Shown: positions 37,731 through 46,920 of the stretch, piece after piece
Numbering within the stretch: position 1 is the stretch's first letter
Layout: each line of letters starts with the position of its first letter
Origin: Argonema antarcticum A004/B2
GTDB taxonomy: Bacteria; Cyanobacteriota; Cyanobacteriia; Cyanobacteriales; Aerosakkonemataceae
Reading direction: 5' to 3'
Length of the DNA stretch: 64,000 bases
NCBI RefSeq assembly: GCF_023333585.1
Contig: NZ_JAIQZN010000013.1
Span: forward strand, 1 to 64,000
Program-made: the position numbers and the translations under genes
Notes under the pieces: model-generated
Databases searched by the model: none
Told to the model about the DNA's origin: nothing
Seen by the model: the letters and a program-made list of their open reading frames with translations, nothing else

Positions 37731-38840
37731 ATGCAGAAACTCACTCGACTTTTCTTTGTTACAGCCCTCACCTTGAGCCTCCTATGTTTTCCCAGCAAAG
37801 CTTTTGCCAAAGCTAAAATTCAGATTGCCATCCTGCTAGATTCTAGTAATAGTATGGATGGACTGATTGACCAAACTCGCACTCAAATCTGGCAAATTGT
37901 TAATTCTTTAACTAAAGTAACCAAAGATGGCGAAGTACCAGAGTTAGAAGTTGCTCTCTACCATTATGGTAACGATAACTTACCTTCACAAGAAGGTTTT
38001 GTCAGACTCTTAACGGGATTTTCTTCTGAATTAGATTTAGTTTCCGAAAAGCTATTTAGTATCCAAACCAACGGCGGTCAAGAATATGCAGGTTGGGTAA
38101 TTCGATCGGCTATGCAACAATTAAACTGGAGTAAAGATCGGGAAGATTTTCGCGTGATTTTTATTGCGGGTAATGAACCATTCGATCAAGGCCCGATTCC
38201 TTGGCGAGAATCTCTTGCTCTTGCTGCTGGGGAAAATATCCTCGTTAACACTATCTACTGTGGTTCAGCGGAAAGTCAAGAGCGACAACTTTGGGCTTCA
38301 GGAGCTAATTTAGCAAAAGGTAATCACTTTAATATTAACCAAGACAAAAAGATTGAATTTATTAAATCTCCTTACGATGAGGAAATTGCGAGTTGGAATG
38401 CTAAACTCAATCAAACCTACATTCCCTATGGTGCAGGAGGAGAAGTTGGACAACAACGTCAGGCTATTGAAGATAGTAACTCCGGCGAAAATTTGGTAAG
38501 TCGCGGTGTCTCCAAAGCTTCTGGATATTATAACAATGCTTCTTGGGATTTAATTGATGCTCTCGATCGAGGAATCGTTAGCCTTGAGCAATTATCAGAT
38601 AATGCTTTGCCGCCAGCTATGCGGGGTATGACTTTAGCTCAAAAGCGCGAATATGTAGCAACTAAGAAAGCTGAAAGACAGAGAATTCAAGCAACCATCC
38701 GCGACTTATCTCAAAAACGTAGCGAATATGTTGCTAACCAACGCCAAGCTAATGCCAATAGTGGCGACAATACTCTTGATTACGTAATTATTGAAAGTCT
38801 CCGCAAACAATTAGCAGCTAAAGGATTTAAGCTTCAGTAG
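37731..38840 (+). CDS. exported von Willebrand factor A domain protein
   Basis: 369 residues with a signal peptide (about 1-26, ending KAFA). The vWA domain follows at once (about 28-215), with a complete MIDAS signature D-S-S-N-S (37-41) after IAILLD, and later FIAGNEPFDQG with Asp in the third MIDAS loop. The C-terminal part (about 240-369) is charged and helical (AQKREYVATKKAERQRIQ), probably coiled coil. Such proteins bind divalent metal and mediate protein contacts outside the cytoplasm. The last 14 bp overlap the 3' end of the convergent kinase gene. Confidence 0.88.
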   Translation: MQKLTRLFFVTALTLSLLCFPSKAFAKAKIQIAILLDSSNSMDGLIDQTRTQIWQIVNSLTKVTKDGEVPELEVALYHYGNDNLPSQEGFVRLLTGFSSELDLVSEKLFSIQTNGGQEYAGWVIRSAMQQLNWSKDREDFRVIFIAGNEPFDQGPIPWRESLALAAGENILVNTIYCGSAESQERQLWASGANLAKGNHFNINQDKKIEFIKSPYDEEIASWNAKLNQTYIPYGAGGEVGQQRQAIEDSNSGENLVSRGVSKASGYYNNASWDLIDALDRGIVSLEQLSDNALPPAMRGMTLAQKREYVATKKAERQRIQATIRDLSQKRSEYVANQRQANANSGDNTLDYVIIESLRKQLAAKGFKLQ

Positions 38841-41172
38841 CGATCAAATTGACGATCGCTTTCACCAACTCTTCTGGATCGACTGGCTTGGAAATATGCC
38901 GTTGAAATCCGGCTGCGATCGCTTGTTGCTGGTCAATTTCTGCCGCGTAAGCCGTCAGAGCGATCGCAGGCACCTGTCCCCCCTGTTCCGGTGGCATGGT
39001 TCGGATTTGCCGAATTAGCATATAGCCATCCATCTTTGGCATCCCAATATCACTCACCACCACATTTACCGTCGATGGTGAAAAAGCTTTCAAAGCTTCC
39101 AGGGCAGATTTGGCAGTTATAACGATCGCCCCTGCTTCTTGCAGAATGAACGCAACCACGTCCCGCGCATCTTCCTCATCATCTACTAACAAGACTCGAA
39201 CCTCAGCGAGTGGGTAATGGGCAATGGACAATGGAGAGTAATCCAATGGCTCACTCCTTCCTTCTCGCAATTCCCTCTTTTCGAGCAGGGGTAGCTGAAC
39301 AGTAAAGGTAGCACCCTGTCCTTCGCCAGGGCTGTCTGCTCGAACAGTTCCACCATGTAACTCAACCAAATGGCGGACTATTGCCAACCCCAGTCCCAAT
39401 CCGCCAAATATCCGAGTTGTGGTTGAATCTGCCTGACGGAAGTACTCGAAGACATGAGGCAAAAATTGTGGAGAAATGCCTTTGCCACTGTCGCTGACAC
39501 TAATTTGAGCGTAGGAATGGATAGATAAAGAAGATGAGGGAGAGTCTTTCCCATCGTTGCTATCTTCCTCAAAGTGCTGCAATCTCACCTCTACTCGTCC
39601 TTCTTCAGGCGTAAATTTCACTGCATTAGAAACTAAGTTCCAAACCACTTGTTGCAGACGCCCAGAATCTCCTAAAACCTTTCCTGTTGTTGGGTCAAGC
39701 AATACCTGGATTTGAATAGACTTAGCTTGTGCGGCTAAACGCACGGTTTCCAGTGCGGCGTTAATTGTCCAAGCTAAATCAACAGGAGCCATCTTAAGGT
39801 TCAATTTACCTTGTATGATGCGGGAAACATCCAACAGATCTTCAATTAGTTGAGTTTGGAGAAGAGCGTTACGCTCAATTGTTTCCAAGGCGGAAGCGGT
39901 TTTTGCTGCATCTAATCTTCCAGCGCGAAGCAATTTAGACCAGCCGAGAATCGGGTTGAGGGGCGTTCGCAACTCGTGAGATAACACGGCGAGAAACTCG
40001 TCCTTGATGCGGTTTGCTGCCTCGGCTTCCTCTCGTGCTGCTTCCGCTTGCGCCAGATTTTCGGCCAACTCCCGCTCCCGTTGCGACAGCAAGTTAGCCG
40101 AAAATTCTAGGGACTTACCTAATAAAGCGACTTCTTTGATGAGTGAGGGACCGATTTGAGGGCGTTCGCCTTTGGCCAAAGCTTCTGCGGCGGCGGCAGA
40201 TAAGGTAATGCTGCGAGAAATCAGCCGCGAAAGTACGATCGCACCTGTGCCGCTCATTAGTAGCAATGCCAAACCAGACCCGATGACGAGCCACATCGCT
40301 TTTTGAGAAGGCCCTTGGATGACCGCAACGGGGACAGTGACGGCAACCGTCCAGCGAAAATCATCGATCCGACTAAAGGCGACATATACCCGCTTTCCTT
40401 CCAGAGTAGTGTCGCGGTACACTCCCTCAGTCGCCTTCCCAATCCGCTTCAGGAAAGATGGTGTTCCCCGCTGCCCGACAAAACGTTCGGGATTGCGAGT
40501 GCGAGCAACCACGATACCCTGACCATCAACAACTGTACGAGTCCATTCTCCATCTACAGGAGACTGTTGTTCCACGACGCTGGCAAGTGCTTTTGGGGTG
40601 ATGATAGCAGTCAGGACGTACCGTAGATTGCCGTTGCGGATTACGGGAACGCGGACTGGGAAGGCGAGTGTTCCCTGCGCTCCAGGGGTGAGATTGCCCA
40701 CTGTCGGCTGGCTTGTTAGGGCAACGCGCCGCAGGCTGACTGGCTCGATCGCCAGGGGCAACGGCGTACCAAAAGGTTTTTTGGTGTTCACCAACTGGCG
40801 ACCATCTGGTGATAGGAGGATCGCGGTCAACCAGGTTGGTTGGGTTTGCGCCACCCGCCGAGCTTGACTGTAAAATGACTTGAGATCGCCTCGATCGAGC
40901 CGTTCAGATGCCGCCAGCGCCTGGAGTGTCCGAGATGTGCTGGCAATCTCGCGCTCTACTGTCCCCGCCAGGGTACGGGCAGCTAGAAGTGCGCGACGTT
41001 CTGATGTCGCCTGCTCCTGGTTCGACAGTTTATAGACGACGGCAACCGCAAACAAGACCACCGGGAGCAAAGACCCTGCCACAAGCAGCACCAGATGCCA
41101 CCGCAGCGGAAGCGCCCAGCTACTGAACGTTGTCGAAGTGTGATTTGTGCTTGTTTGAGGCAATCGGTTCAC
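38827..41172 (-). CDS. dCache sensor histidine kinase with receiver domain
   Basis: 781 residues: membrane segment (about 27-50), extracytoplasmic dCache-type domain (about 55-285), second membrane segment (about 293-315), HAMP-like linker, coiled coil, histidine kinase (H399 in [12 protein letters not shown] box NLVSNAVKF; DSGKGI; GGLGLGLAI) and C-terminal receiver (acceptor D708 in VVVSDIGMP). The kinase-receiver linker contains DYSPLSIAHYPLAEV, which is the translation of a heptad repeat (TGGGTAATGGGCAATGGACA..) otherwise found in non-coding DNA. G+C content is higher than that of its neighbours. Its 3' end overlaps the vWA gene. Confidence 0.9.
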   Translation of the reverse strand: MNRLPQTSTNHTSTTFSSWALPLRWHLVLLVAGSLLPVVLFAVAVVYKLSNQEQATSERRALLAARTLAGTVEREIASTSRTLQALAASERLDRGDLKSFYSQARRVAQTQPTWLTAILLSPDGRQLVNTKKPFGTPLPLAIEPVSLRRVALTSQPTVGNLTPGAQGTLAFPVRVPVIRNGNLRYVLTAIITPKALASVVEQQSPVDGEWTRTVVDGQGIVVARTRNPERFVGQRGTPSFLKRIGKATEGVYRDTTLEGKRVYVAFSRIDDFRWTVAVTVPVAVIQGPSQKAMWLVIGSGLALLLMSGTGAIVLSRLISRSITLSAAAAEALAKGERPQIGPSLIKEVALLGKSLEFSANLLSQRERELAENLAQAEAAREEAEAANRIKDEFLAVLSHELRTPLNPILGWSKLLRAGRLDAAKTASALETIERNALLQTQLIEDLLDVSRIIQGKLNLKMAPVDLAWTINAALETVRLAAQAKSIQIQVLLDPTTGKVLGDSGRLQQVVWNLVSNAVKFTPEEGRVEVRLQHFEEDSNDGKDSPSSSLSIHSYAQISVSDSGKGISPQFLPHVFEYFRQADSTTTRIFGGLGLGLAIVRHLVELHGGTVRADSPGEGQGATFTVQLPLLEKRELREGRSEPLDYSPLSIAHYPLAEVRVLLVDDEEDARDVVAFILQEAGAIVITAKSALEALKAFSPSTVNVVVSDIGMPKMDGYMLIRQIRTMPPEQGGQVPAIALTAYAAEIDQQQAIAAGFQRHISKPVDPEELVKAIVNLIATEA

Positions 41173-41238
41173 CTAGCGTGCTAGAGAATTCATCAGCTGT
41201 AGTTTTTGTCTATCATTCATCTCCCATTCTTACTCTAG

Positions 41239-41329
41239 CAGGACTTACGCAACGCCTCTATAAATTGTGTGTTTTTGTAGTGGTAATTCATGAATTACCA
41301 CTACAGGTAGTGTCTGTGCGTAAGTCCTG
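41239..41329. mobile_element. 91-bp MITE with 13-bp TIRs and target duplication
   Basis: The ends CAGGACTTACGCA and TGCGTAAGTCCTG are perfect inverted repeats. The element is flanked on both sides by TCTAG (41234-41238 and 41330-41334), a target-site duplication. The centre holds a perfect 28-bp palindrome (41277-41304, GTAGTGGTAATTCA plus its complement). A single end (AGGACTTACGC) is also present near 44820. The rest of the 41173-41510 gap has no gene. Confidence 0.88.
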
Positions 41330-41510
41330 TCTAGGAGATAATTTTTGAGAATGGGAGGGGAGGAAAAAGGATAATGAAATTCGCGTAATTTAGGATACTA
41401 AGTCGTAACGATCATCTTAATAACGTACTTTACTAGCAACTTGAGTTAATAATTGAATTGTCGAAGGTATTAATAATAAATTGAAGCGGATCGCACTCCA
41501 CCAATAATTT

Positions 41511-41744
41511 TTATTCCGCATTATTAGACTGCTGACGCTGTGCAACCTGGAGTAACATCCTCAATGCGTCATTCACTGCTGCATCATTGGGAAAAGCTTG
41601 GGCAATGTCGGGATCTAAAAGGACTAAGTTCGTCCCTGCACGATATCGCTCAACATACTTGCCTCTAACGCCTCCTTCCATCTGAGCAAAGTCATACTCA
41701 GCAAGTAATTCGTCTTCCATTTCGTTCTCTTCATCCTTGTTCAT
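41511..41744 (-). CDS. brnA: BrnA-type antitoxin
   Basis: 77 residues from ATG 41744, which overlaps the toxin gene by 14 bp (a longer upstream frame would overlap by 89 bp and lacks support). An acidic N-terminus (DEENEMEDELLAEYDF) is followed by GVRGKYVERYRAG and a short helical region, LDPDIAQAFPNDAAVNDALRMLL. This is the layout of short BrnA-like antitoxins that bind the partner toxin and their own promoter. It follows the BrnT-type gene directly. Confidence 0.78.
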   Translation of the reverse strand: MNKDEENEMEDELLAEYDFAQMEGGVRGKYVERYRAGTNLVLLDPDIAQAFPNDAAVNDALRMLLQVAQRQQSNNAE

Positions 41745-42003
41745 AAAACCTCTTCTCTTGGCGGGTAGCTTTTCGATCGCTGATGATTTGTACTTTTTCT
41801 GCGCGATCGGTGTGTGCAACGATTAAAAGTTGGCCAAACCTAGATATACCAATGATAACGTAGCGACTTTCTCCGATGGAATGATTAAGATCGGGAAAGG
41901 TTACAGATAGCGGGTCATTAAATACGGTTGCGGCTTCCTGAAAGGAAACACTATGCTTCTCAAAGTTTAGGATCGCTTTGTCTGGATTCCATTCAAATTC
42001 CAT
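41731..42003 (-). CDS. brnT: BrnT family ribonuclease toxin
   Basis: 90 residues of the BrnT family, a small RelE-like ribonuclease: FEWNPDKAILNFEKHSVSFQ then EAATVFNDPLSVTFPD, SRYVIIGISRFGQLLIVAHT and IISDRKATRQEKRFYEQG. The usual conserved residues (W-D..KA..N..KH.VSF.EA) are all present. It is the first gene of a two-gene toxin-antitoxin operon with the overlapping brnA. Confidence 0.9.
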   Translation of the reverse strand: MEFEWNPDKAILNFEKHSVSFQEAATVFNDPLSVTFPDLNHSIGESRYVIIGISRFGQLLIVAHTDRAEKVQIISDRKATRQEKRFYEQG

Positions 42004-42053
42004 GTATTACTACATTTCCTTATCTTTGTTTACAAACACAAGGATATTGACTA

Positions 42054-42671
42054 TTAAAAAGCGAGTTTTTGAAACAGATCGGCAATGGGAAGAGTAAAAC
42101 CGGGGACGATATCTTCGCCATCTAGGGAGTCAGTGGACTTAAGTAGGCGATCGGGTGATTGGGCCGATCGATACACCAATACATACTTTTCTTTAGGATG
42201 AAGTACCCACACTAAACGCGCCCCATTCTCGAAATATTCCACGAGTTTGTTATGAATTTCTTCGACTGTATTGCTTGGAGACAGGATTTCTACAGCAAGA
42301 TCCGGCGCACCTTCTAGGAAGCCTTCGGGGAGGTCGTCTAGCCCTTGCAGACGTTCTTTGGCCATGAAGGAGATGTCAGGCGATCGCTTATTCCCCGATT
42401 TCATCTTAAAGGCGGTGCTGGAGTCGAACATTGCGCCTAATTTTTGCGTCGATACGCAATTAAACAAGGCAGCACTCAAAATAATGGCAACATAACCGTG
42501 TTTTGCACCAGAGTTTCCCATATCAATTAGTTCTCCATTCACAATTTCGTAGCGGTGTCCATCTCGGTTCAGCGCCATGAATTCGGCATCAGTCCAGATT
42601 TTTTGCTCTGGTGGGTTTTCTATTTGGCTTTCAGCCAGGTTTTCGGGTGGGTTTTGAATTAGCGTAGACAT
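42054..42671 (-). CDS. Uma2 family (DUF820) endonuclease-like protein
   Basis: 205 residues with the Uma2 core: GHRYEIVNGELIDMGNSGAK, the PDISFM segment, PDLAVEILSPSN and the EKYVLVYR strand. The fold is PD-(D/E)XK-like, with D in RSPDISF and E-L in VEILSPS as likely metal ligands. These proteins are extremely numerous in cyanobacteria. Their role is unknown, and nuclease activity is inferred from fold. Confidence 0.88.
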   Translation of the reverse strand: MSTLIQNPPENLAESQIENPPEQKIWTDAEFMALNRDGHRYEIVNGELIDMGNSGAKHGYVAIILSAALFNCVSTQKLGAMFDSSTAFKMKSGNKRSPDISFMAKERLQGLDDLPEGFLEGAPDLAVEILSPSNTVEEIHNKLVEYFENGARLVWVLHPKEKYVLVYRSAQSPDRLLKSTDSLDGEDIVPGFTLPIADLFQKLAF

Positions 42672-42733
42672 GGGTTTCTCCTAGACTTCTGTTTCTAGTT
42701 AAACATAGTTAACTCACATTTTGCACGAGAGTC

Positions 42734-42799
42734 AGAAACCGGGTTTCTTGCAGTTGTCCTTACCTAAAACCCACATTTTTCGTAGAGAAACCCGGTTTG
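42734..42799. repeat. AGAAACCCGGTTTCT inverted repeat pair
   Basis: AGAAACCGGGTTTCT (42734-42748) and AGAAACCCGGTTT (42786-42798) face each other across a 37-bp loop, just downstream of the glutathione transferase gene and upstream of the Uma2 gene. The same unit forms a tight palindrome at 59316-59348. It could end GST transcripts, but it is a dispersed repeat first of all. Confidence 0.75.
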
Positions 42800-42810
42800 T
42801 AAGATGTGAG

Positions 42811-43416
42811 TTAAGCAGGAACAAGCATTCCTTTTTGTACTGCGGGTCGCTGTTGCACTGTTTCTACCCAGCGTTTAAGATTTGGGTGATTATCTAGAGT
42901 TAGTCCTTGAAACTCGTAAGTTGCAACCCAGGGATAGGTAGCAATATCAGCAATTGAATAATCACCGCAGATAAATTGATTTTCTGCCAATTGCTTATCT
43001 AACACACCGTAGAGTCGCAATGTTTCCTTTTCGTAGCGTTCAATGGCGTAAGGAATTTTTTCTGGTGCAAATCGCTTGAAGTGGTTTAGTTGACCAAACA
43101 TTGGCCCGACGCCACCCATTTGAAACATCAGCCATTCCAACACTTGATAGCGACCTTTTTGGTCTGTGGGCATAAATTTCCCCGTTTTCTCCGCGAGGTA
43201 AATTAAGATAGCACCGGACTCAAACACAGCGATGTCATTTTCGCGATCGACAATGGCGGGAATCTTGCTATTGGGATTAATCGCCACGAACTCAGGCGTA
43301 AATTGCTCGCCCTTGGTAATGTCAATTTTGTGAACGTTGTAGGGAAGTTCGACTTCCTCCAGCATGACGGAAGCTTTGCGACCGTTAGGTGTAGTAAAGG
43401 TGTAAAGGTCAATCAT
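42811..43416 (-). CDS. glutathione S-transferase (YfcG/Ure2-like)
   Basis: 201 residues. Thioredoxin-fold N-terminal half: [20 protein letters not shown] with TPNGRK at the active site, [14 protein letters not shown] and [14 protein letters not shown]. Helical C-terminal half: [19 protein letters not shown], then [10 protein letters not shown] and [18 protein letters not shown]. The Thr-Pro-Asn start and QMGG.GPM..Q segment are typical of the YfcG/nu-class group, which reduces disulphides with glutathione. It is transcribed in the same direction as, and 53 bp after, the MFS gene. The gap contains a TTAGTCA heptad repeat. Confidence 0.9.
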   Translation of the reverse strand: MIDLYTFTTPNGRKASVMLEEVELPYNVHKIDITKGEQFTPEFVAINPNSKIPAIVDRENDIAVFESGAILIYLAEKTGKFMPTDQKGRYQVLEWLMFQMGGVGPMFGQLNHFKRFAPEKIPYAIERYEKETLRLYGVLDKQLAENQFICGDYSIADIATYPWVATYEFQGLTLDNHPNLKRWVETVQQRPAVQKGMLVPA

Positions 43417-43469
43417 AAATCACCACTCCAAAGTTAGAAACAGTCATTATTCATTAGTCATTAGTCAAA

Positions 43470-44792
43470 TCAATCAGCTAAAACCAATCCCTTAGTTTCG
43501 ATCGCCCAAGGCATAAAGGCGATTCCCAGCAAGGGGATAAAACCAACCCAAAACAAAGTATCTATTGCAGTAGATAAAGTATTTGTGCCTTGAGATGCTA
43601 GATATCCGATTAATAAAGGCCCGATCGCGGCAAATACCCGCCCTGCGTTGTAGCAAAACCCAGCACCAGTTGCTCGCAGTCTAGTCGGAAACAGTTCTGG
43701 TAGATAGTAGGTGAAACTACCAAAAACTCCAGCTACAGTCAAACCAATGAAAAAGTAAAAGTAAAGGCGGGTTTCTGGAGATAATGGTAACCCGAAATCA
43801 ATCAGGATTGTGAGGGAAGATAAAACAAAGTAGATGGAAAACATGATTTTGCGCCCCAAGTATTTAGCAGCTGGTACTGTTAGCAGGGTGCCAATCAAAC
43901 TGCCAATGCTACAGCTATTGGTGGCGATCGCTTTCCATTGTTCGATCAGAGATTGGGTCGCCGCAAGATTCAATCCCCTCTCTAGCGCCACTGAGGAGGC
44001 TAATCCAGAGGCAATTGCGGGCATGAAAGCCAGACAACTCGTTAAAGTGATCAAAGCGATCGTTGCGATCGCTAAACCGCTAATCGTCGCGGCTCGGTTG
44101 GGGAGTTGAAAAAGTTCCCGAATTCTAGCAGGATCGACGTTTTCGGCTACTTTTTGCCAACGTTCTGGCTCTTTGACAAATAAGCGCACAATCACAGCAA
44201 CCGCCGCCGGAATCAAACCAAATAGAAATACAAAGCGCCAAGAAGTTTCGGGACTTTCCGGTAACAGCACTCCGGCGATTTGGAAATTAAGGAAGCTGGC
44301 TAAAAATGGCCCAGCCGATGCCGCCGTATTTAAAAGCACTCCTGCTTCTACACGCGATCGCTCTGGCATTACTTCTGCTACCATTGATGCGCCTGCCGCC
44401 CATTCGCCACCTATACCCAGACTGGCTACGATCCTACACAGCACCAAAACCCCCATATTGGGAGCGAAGGCGCAGGCAGCAGTCCCCAAAGCATAGAGTA
44501 GCATGGTGATCAGGAGGGTTTTAGTGCGACCGATGCGATCGGCTACTTTCCCGAAAACTATCCCTCCAACGGCCCAACCCAACAATAGAACGGAACTCAA
44601 AATACCAGTCCACAAAAGGGTTGCTGCTTTAGCTTCCGGCGAACCGATAGTCAAGCCCAACAGGGTAGGCACGCAGTTGGGAGCAACATAATTGAATAGT
44701 ACGTTGTCGAAGATATCAAAGCCCCAACCCAGCCACGCGGCAAACAGTACAATCCATTGATAGCGACTTAATTGCAGCATTGATGATTTCAA
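43470..44792 (-). CDS. MFS transporter (sugar/aromatic-acid type)
   Basis: 440 residues with about 12 hydrophobic segments. Major-facilitator signatures are GKVADRIGRTKTLLI after helix 2 and CRIVASLGIGGEWAAGASMVAEV in helix 4-5, which with ELFPTRLRATGAG in the second half marks the sugar/carboxylate/aromatic-acid porter group. It is an inner-membrane secondary transporter, with substrate not deducible. The start ATG follows MKSSMLQLSRYQWIVL. Glutathione transferase lies downstream, so export or import of a conjugated or toxic compound is possible. Confidence 0.9.
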   Translation of the reverse strand: MKSSMLQLSRYQWIVLFAAWLGWGFDIFDNVLFNYVAPNCVPTLLGLTIGSPEAKAATLLWTGILSSVLLLGWAVGGIVFGKVADRIGRTKTLLITMLLYALGTAACAFAPNMGVLVLCRIVASLGIGGEWAAGASMVAEVMPERSRVEAGVLLNTAASAGPFLASFLNFQIAGVLLPESPETSWRFVFLFGLIPAAVAVIVRLFVKEPERWQKVAENVDPARIRELFQLPNRAATISGLAIATIALITLTSCLAFMPAIASGLASSVALERGLNLAATQSLIEQWKAIATNSCSIGSLIGTLLTVPAAKYLGRKIMFSIYFVLSSLTILIDFGLPLSPETRLYFYFFIGLTVAGVFGSFTYYLPELFPTRLRATGAGFCYNAGRVFAAIGPLLIGYLASQGTNTLSTAIDTLFWVGFIPLLGIAFMPWAIETKGLVLAD

Positions 44793-44870
44793 GAAGTAAG
44801 GATTGCTGTTAATCTATCAGGACTTACGCTTTGAACTAAAAACCCATCTGGTGTGAGACGAACTATCCGA

Positions 44871-46775
44871 ATGAGAAAAGCTATACCGATCGCAACTATA
44901 CTATCTCTGCTCGTTTCTGGGTGTTCGATCGCTACTTCCCAAGTCAAGCAGTCGTCTGGTATAGAAACCTACCTCAAGGTAGCACCGATCGGCGATCGTC
45001 GCTGGGATAACACCCAAGAGGCGGCATTTAGGGCTCGCAGCTTGGCTATTCGCGAAAAATTAGCAGCCGAAGACTTAGACAAACTCGATGCTTGGTGGCG
45101 ACGGGAGAAGATCGGCGACCCCCACAAGTACTTGCTTCCCATTATCCTATCGCGCCTTAGTTTAGGAGAGCGATCCGATCGCCAACACAGTTGGGATATC
45201 CTCCTGAACATGGACAAAGATAAGCAGGATTTGTATCATTTCCGCAGCGTCTTTGACATTCGCATCTTCTTTCTATTCCGGGACAAAATGCCAGGGAACG
45301 TAGCGGAATCCTACCGCCGTATGGTGGCCTCACCCCGCGTCAAAGAGTGGCTGGAAACAGGCACGGAAAACCATATGTTCATGCACCGCTTATCTGGACT
45401 CGCCTTGATGGATGGTAGCGGATGGCCTAACGAAGATCCGGCGACGCCAGCTACGATTGAAGCATGGTTGCGATCGGAACTCAACAAGTTTTTGACGATC
45501 GGACAAGGAGAATTTCATTCTTCAACTTACTACGGATATAGCATCGGCGGTTTGCTCAATCTCTATGACTTTGCCAGTACCCCCGAACTGCGACAGCTGG
45601 CAAAAGCGGGTTTGGATTGGTACGCCGCCAACATGGCTTTGCGCCTCAGCTGGGGAACTGCTGGTGGTGCGGAAAGTCGCGGATTCGATCGCAACACCTG
45701 GGATAGCGGTTTGACTGCGGTAGCTTGGATGTGGTGGGGAGATCGGGAAGTCAAAAGTCAAAAGTCAAAAGGCAAAACAGAAGAAAATATTGATGTTGTT
45801 GAAAAAATGAATAAAAGTAATGCCAGACTGGCACTATTGGCGGCGTTGAGTTCCTATCGTCCTGACCCCAGTTTGCGACAACTGGCGCGTAAGGAAATAC
45901 CGCTTCCTTTTCTAGCACGCGCTGCTCATCCAGTTTATTATAGCTACCATCAAGACAACAATCTCTGGGAAACTTTTTACATTACTAAAGACTACAGTCT
46001 CGGCACTCTTCTCGAACCGCAACGATCGTACCAGATTAAAGGAACCATCAATCCTCAGAATGCCACATATAAATTAGTGGTGCGAGACCCCAAAAAGTTA
46101 AATAACGCGGTGGTTAGTTTGGGGGGAACTTTCTTCAATCTTATGGCAACTGGTCGCAGTCCGGGAGATCAATATTTACAGGGACGCAGTGCAGTAATTT
46201 ATCAGTTAATTTTAAATCAAAAAGATTTGACAGCCAAGGTGCCAGCAGAGTCTCGCTTGGTTTTGCCAATTCGCTACGGTCAACCGCAAAGACACGGAGA
46301 TTGGTATATTTGGCTTATTGAGGAAACCTGGCTTGTTGCGCGTCCTTGGGGTGAAAGGATTAGTTTGGTTGCACCTGTGTCGGAAAGGTATAAGGATGAT
46401 CAAGCTTTGGCTGCTAGTGGGAATAAAACCGCTTGGATTACGGATGTGGCAAGATTTGCTGATTATCCAGATTTTAAACGTTTGACTGCTGGATTAGATC
46501 GGACTGTGGTAGACGATCGCGAATGGGAAAAACAAGGCAAGTTGGCTTATACTGGCTTGGAGGGCGATCGCTTAATCATGACCTACGAAGCTAATGGTGC
46601 GATCGGTCGCGCCAGTATCAACGGTAAACCGCGAGTGTTGAAAAATTGGCCTGTAATAGAAAGTCCCTATCTGCGAGAAGGTTTGAGAAGTGGCGTTTTG
46701 GAATATCGCAATCCCGTTGGAGAAAGTTGGCGTTTGCGTGTTAATTTGAACAGCCAACAACTTTCTAATGAATAA
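44871..46775 (+). CDS. lipoprotein with predicted alpha/alpha-barrel, function unknown
   Basis: 634 residues from ATG 44871 (a GTG 18 bp upstream only lengthens the basic start). It has a lipoprotein signal with lipobox LVSGC. The body (about 40-350) is helical: TENHMFMHRLSGLAL, EFHSSTYYGYSIGGLLNLYD and LDWYAANMALRLSWG suggest an (alpha/alpha) toroid like those of polysaccharide lyases and heparinases. About 360-634 is beta-rich (YYSYHQDNNLWETFYI, WYIWLIEETWLVARPWGE). I infer a carbohydrate-active envelope enzyme, but no catalytic motif is certain. Around residue 296 a stretch VKSQKSKGK is encoded by an AAAAGTC heptad repeat (45748-45772) and looks like an in-frame insertion into a loop. Confidence 0.65.
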   Translation: MRKAIPIATILSLLVSGCSIATSQVKQSSGIETYLKVAPIGDRRWDNTQEAAFRARSLAIREKLAAEDLDKLDAWWRREKIGDPHKYLLPIILSRLSLGERSDRQHSWDILLNMDKDKQDLYHFRSVFDIRIFFLFRDKMPGNVAESYRRMVASPRVKEWLETGTENHMFMHRLSGLALMDGSGWPNEDPATPATIEAWLRSELNKFLTIGQGEFHSSTYYGYSIGGLLNLYDFASTPELRQLAKAGLDWYAANMALRLSWGTAGGAESRGFDRNTWDSGLTAVAWMWWGDREVKSQKSKGKTEENIDVVEKMNKSNARLALLAALSSYRPDPSLRQLARKEIPLPFLARAAHPVYYSYHQDNNLWETFYITKDYSLGTLLEPQRSYQIKGTINPQNATYKLVVRDPKKLNNAVVSLGGTFFNLMATGRSPGDQYLQGRSAVIYQLILNQKDLTAKVPAESRLVLPIRYGQPQRHGDWYIWLIEETWLVARPWGERISLVAPVSERYKDDQALAASGNKTAWITDVARFADYPDFKRLTAGLDRTVVDDREWEKQGKLAYTGLEGDRLIMTYEANGAIGRASINGKPRVLKNWPVIESPYLREGLRSGVLEYRNPVGESWRLRVNLNSQQLSNE

Positions 46776-46789
46776 TCAGCAGAAACTGG

Positions 46790-46917
46790 TAAGCTAACAC
46801 GCATCTAATTCGGATATTTCTAATCCGGCAATCAAACCTTCAATTCCTCTCCCACTCCCCCACTCCCCCACTCTCCCACTCCCGCTAAACATACAAATTA
46901 AATGCGTAGCAGCTTAT
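46790..46917. repeat. 128-bp MITE, copy B (inverted relative to copy A)
   Basis: The exact reverse complement of 33116-33243. TA flanks the AGCT..AGCT ends at both sides. The rightmost base lies 4 bp before the first codon of a gene remnant, so the element sits at the point where that gene lost its 5' part. Confidence 0.88.
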
Positions 46918-46920
46918 TAA

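Noticed and set aside
40303-41126. Several plus-strand ORFs opposite the Cache kinase
   Set aside because: They overlap each other and a well-supported minus-strand sensor domain. High G+C lowers stop frequency.
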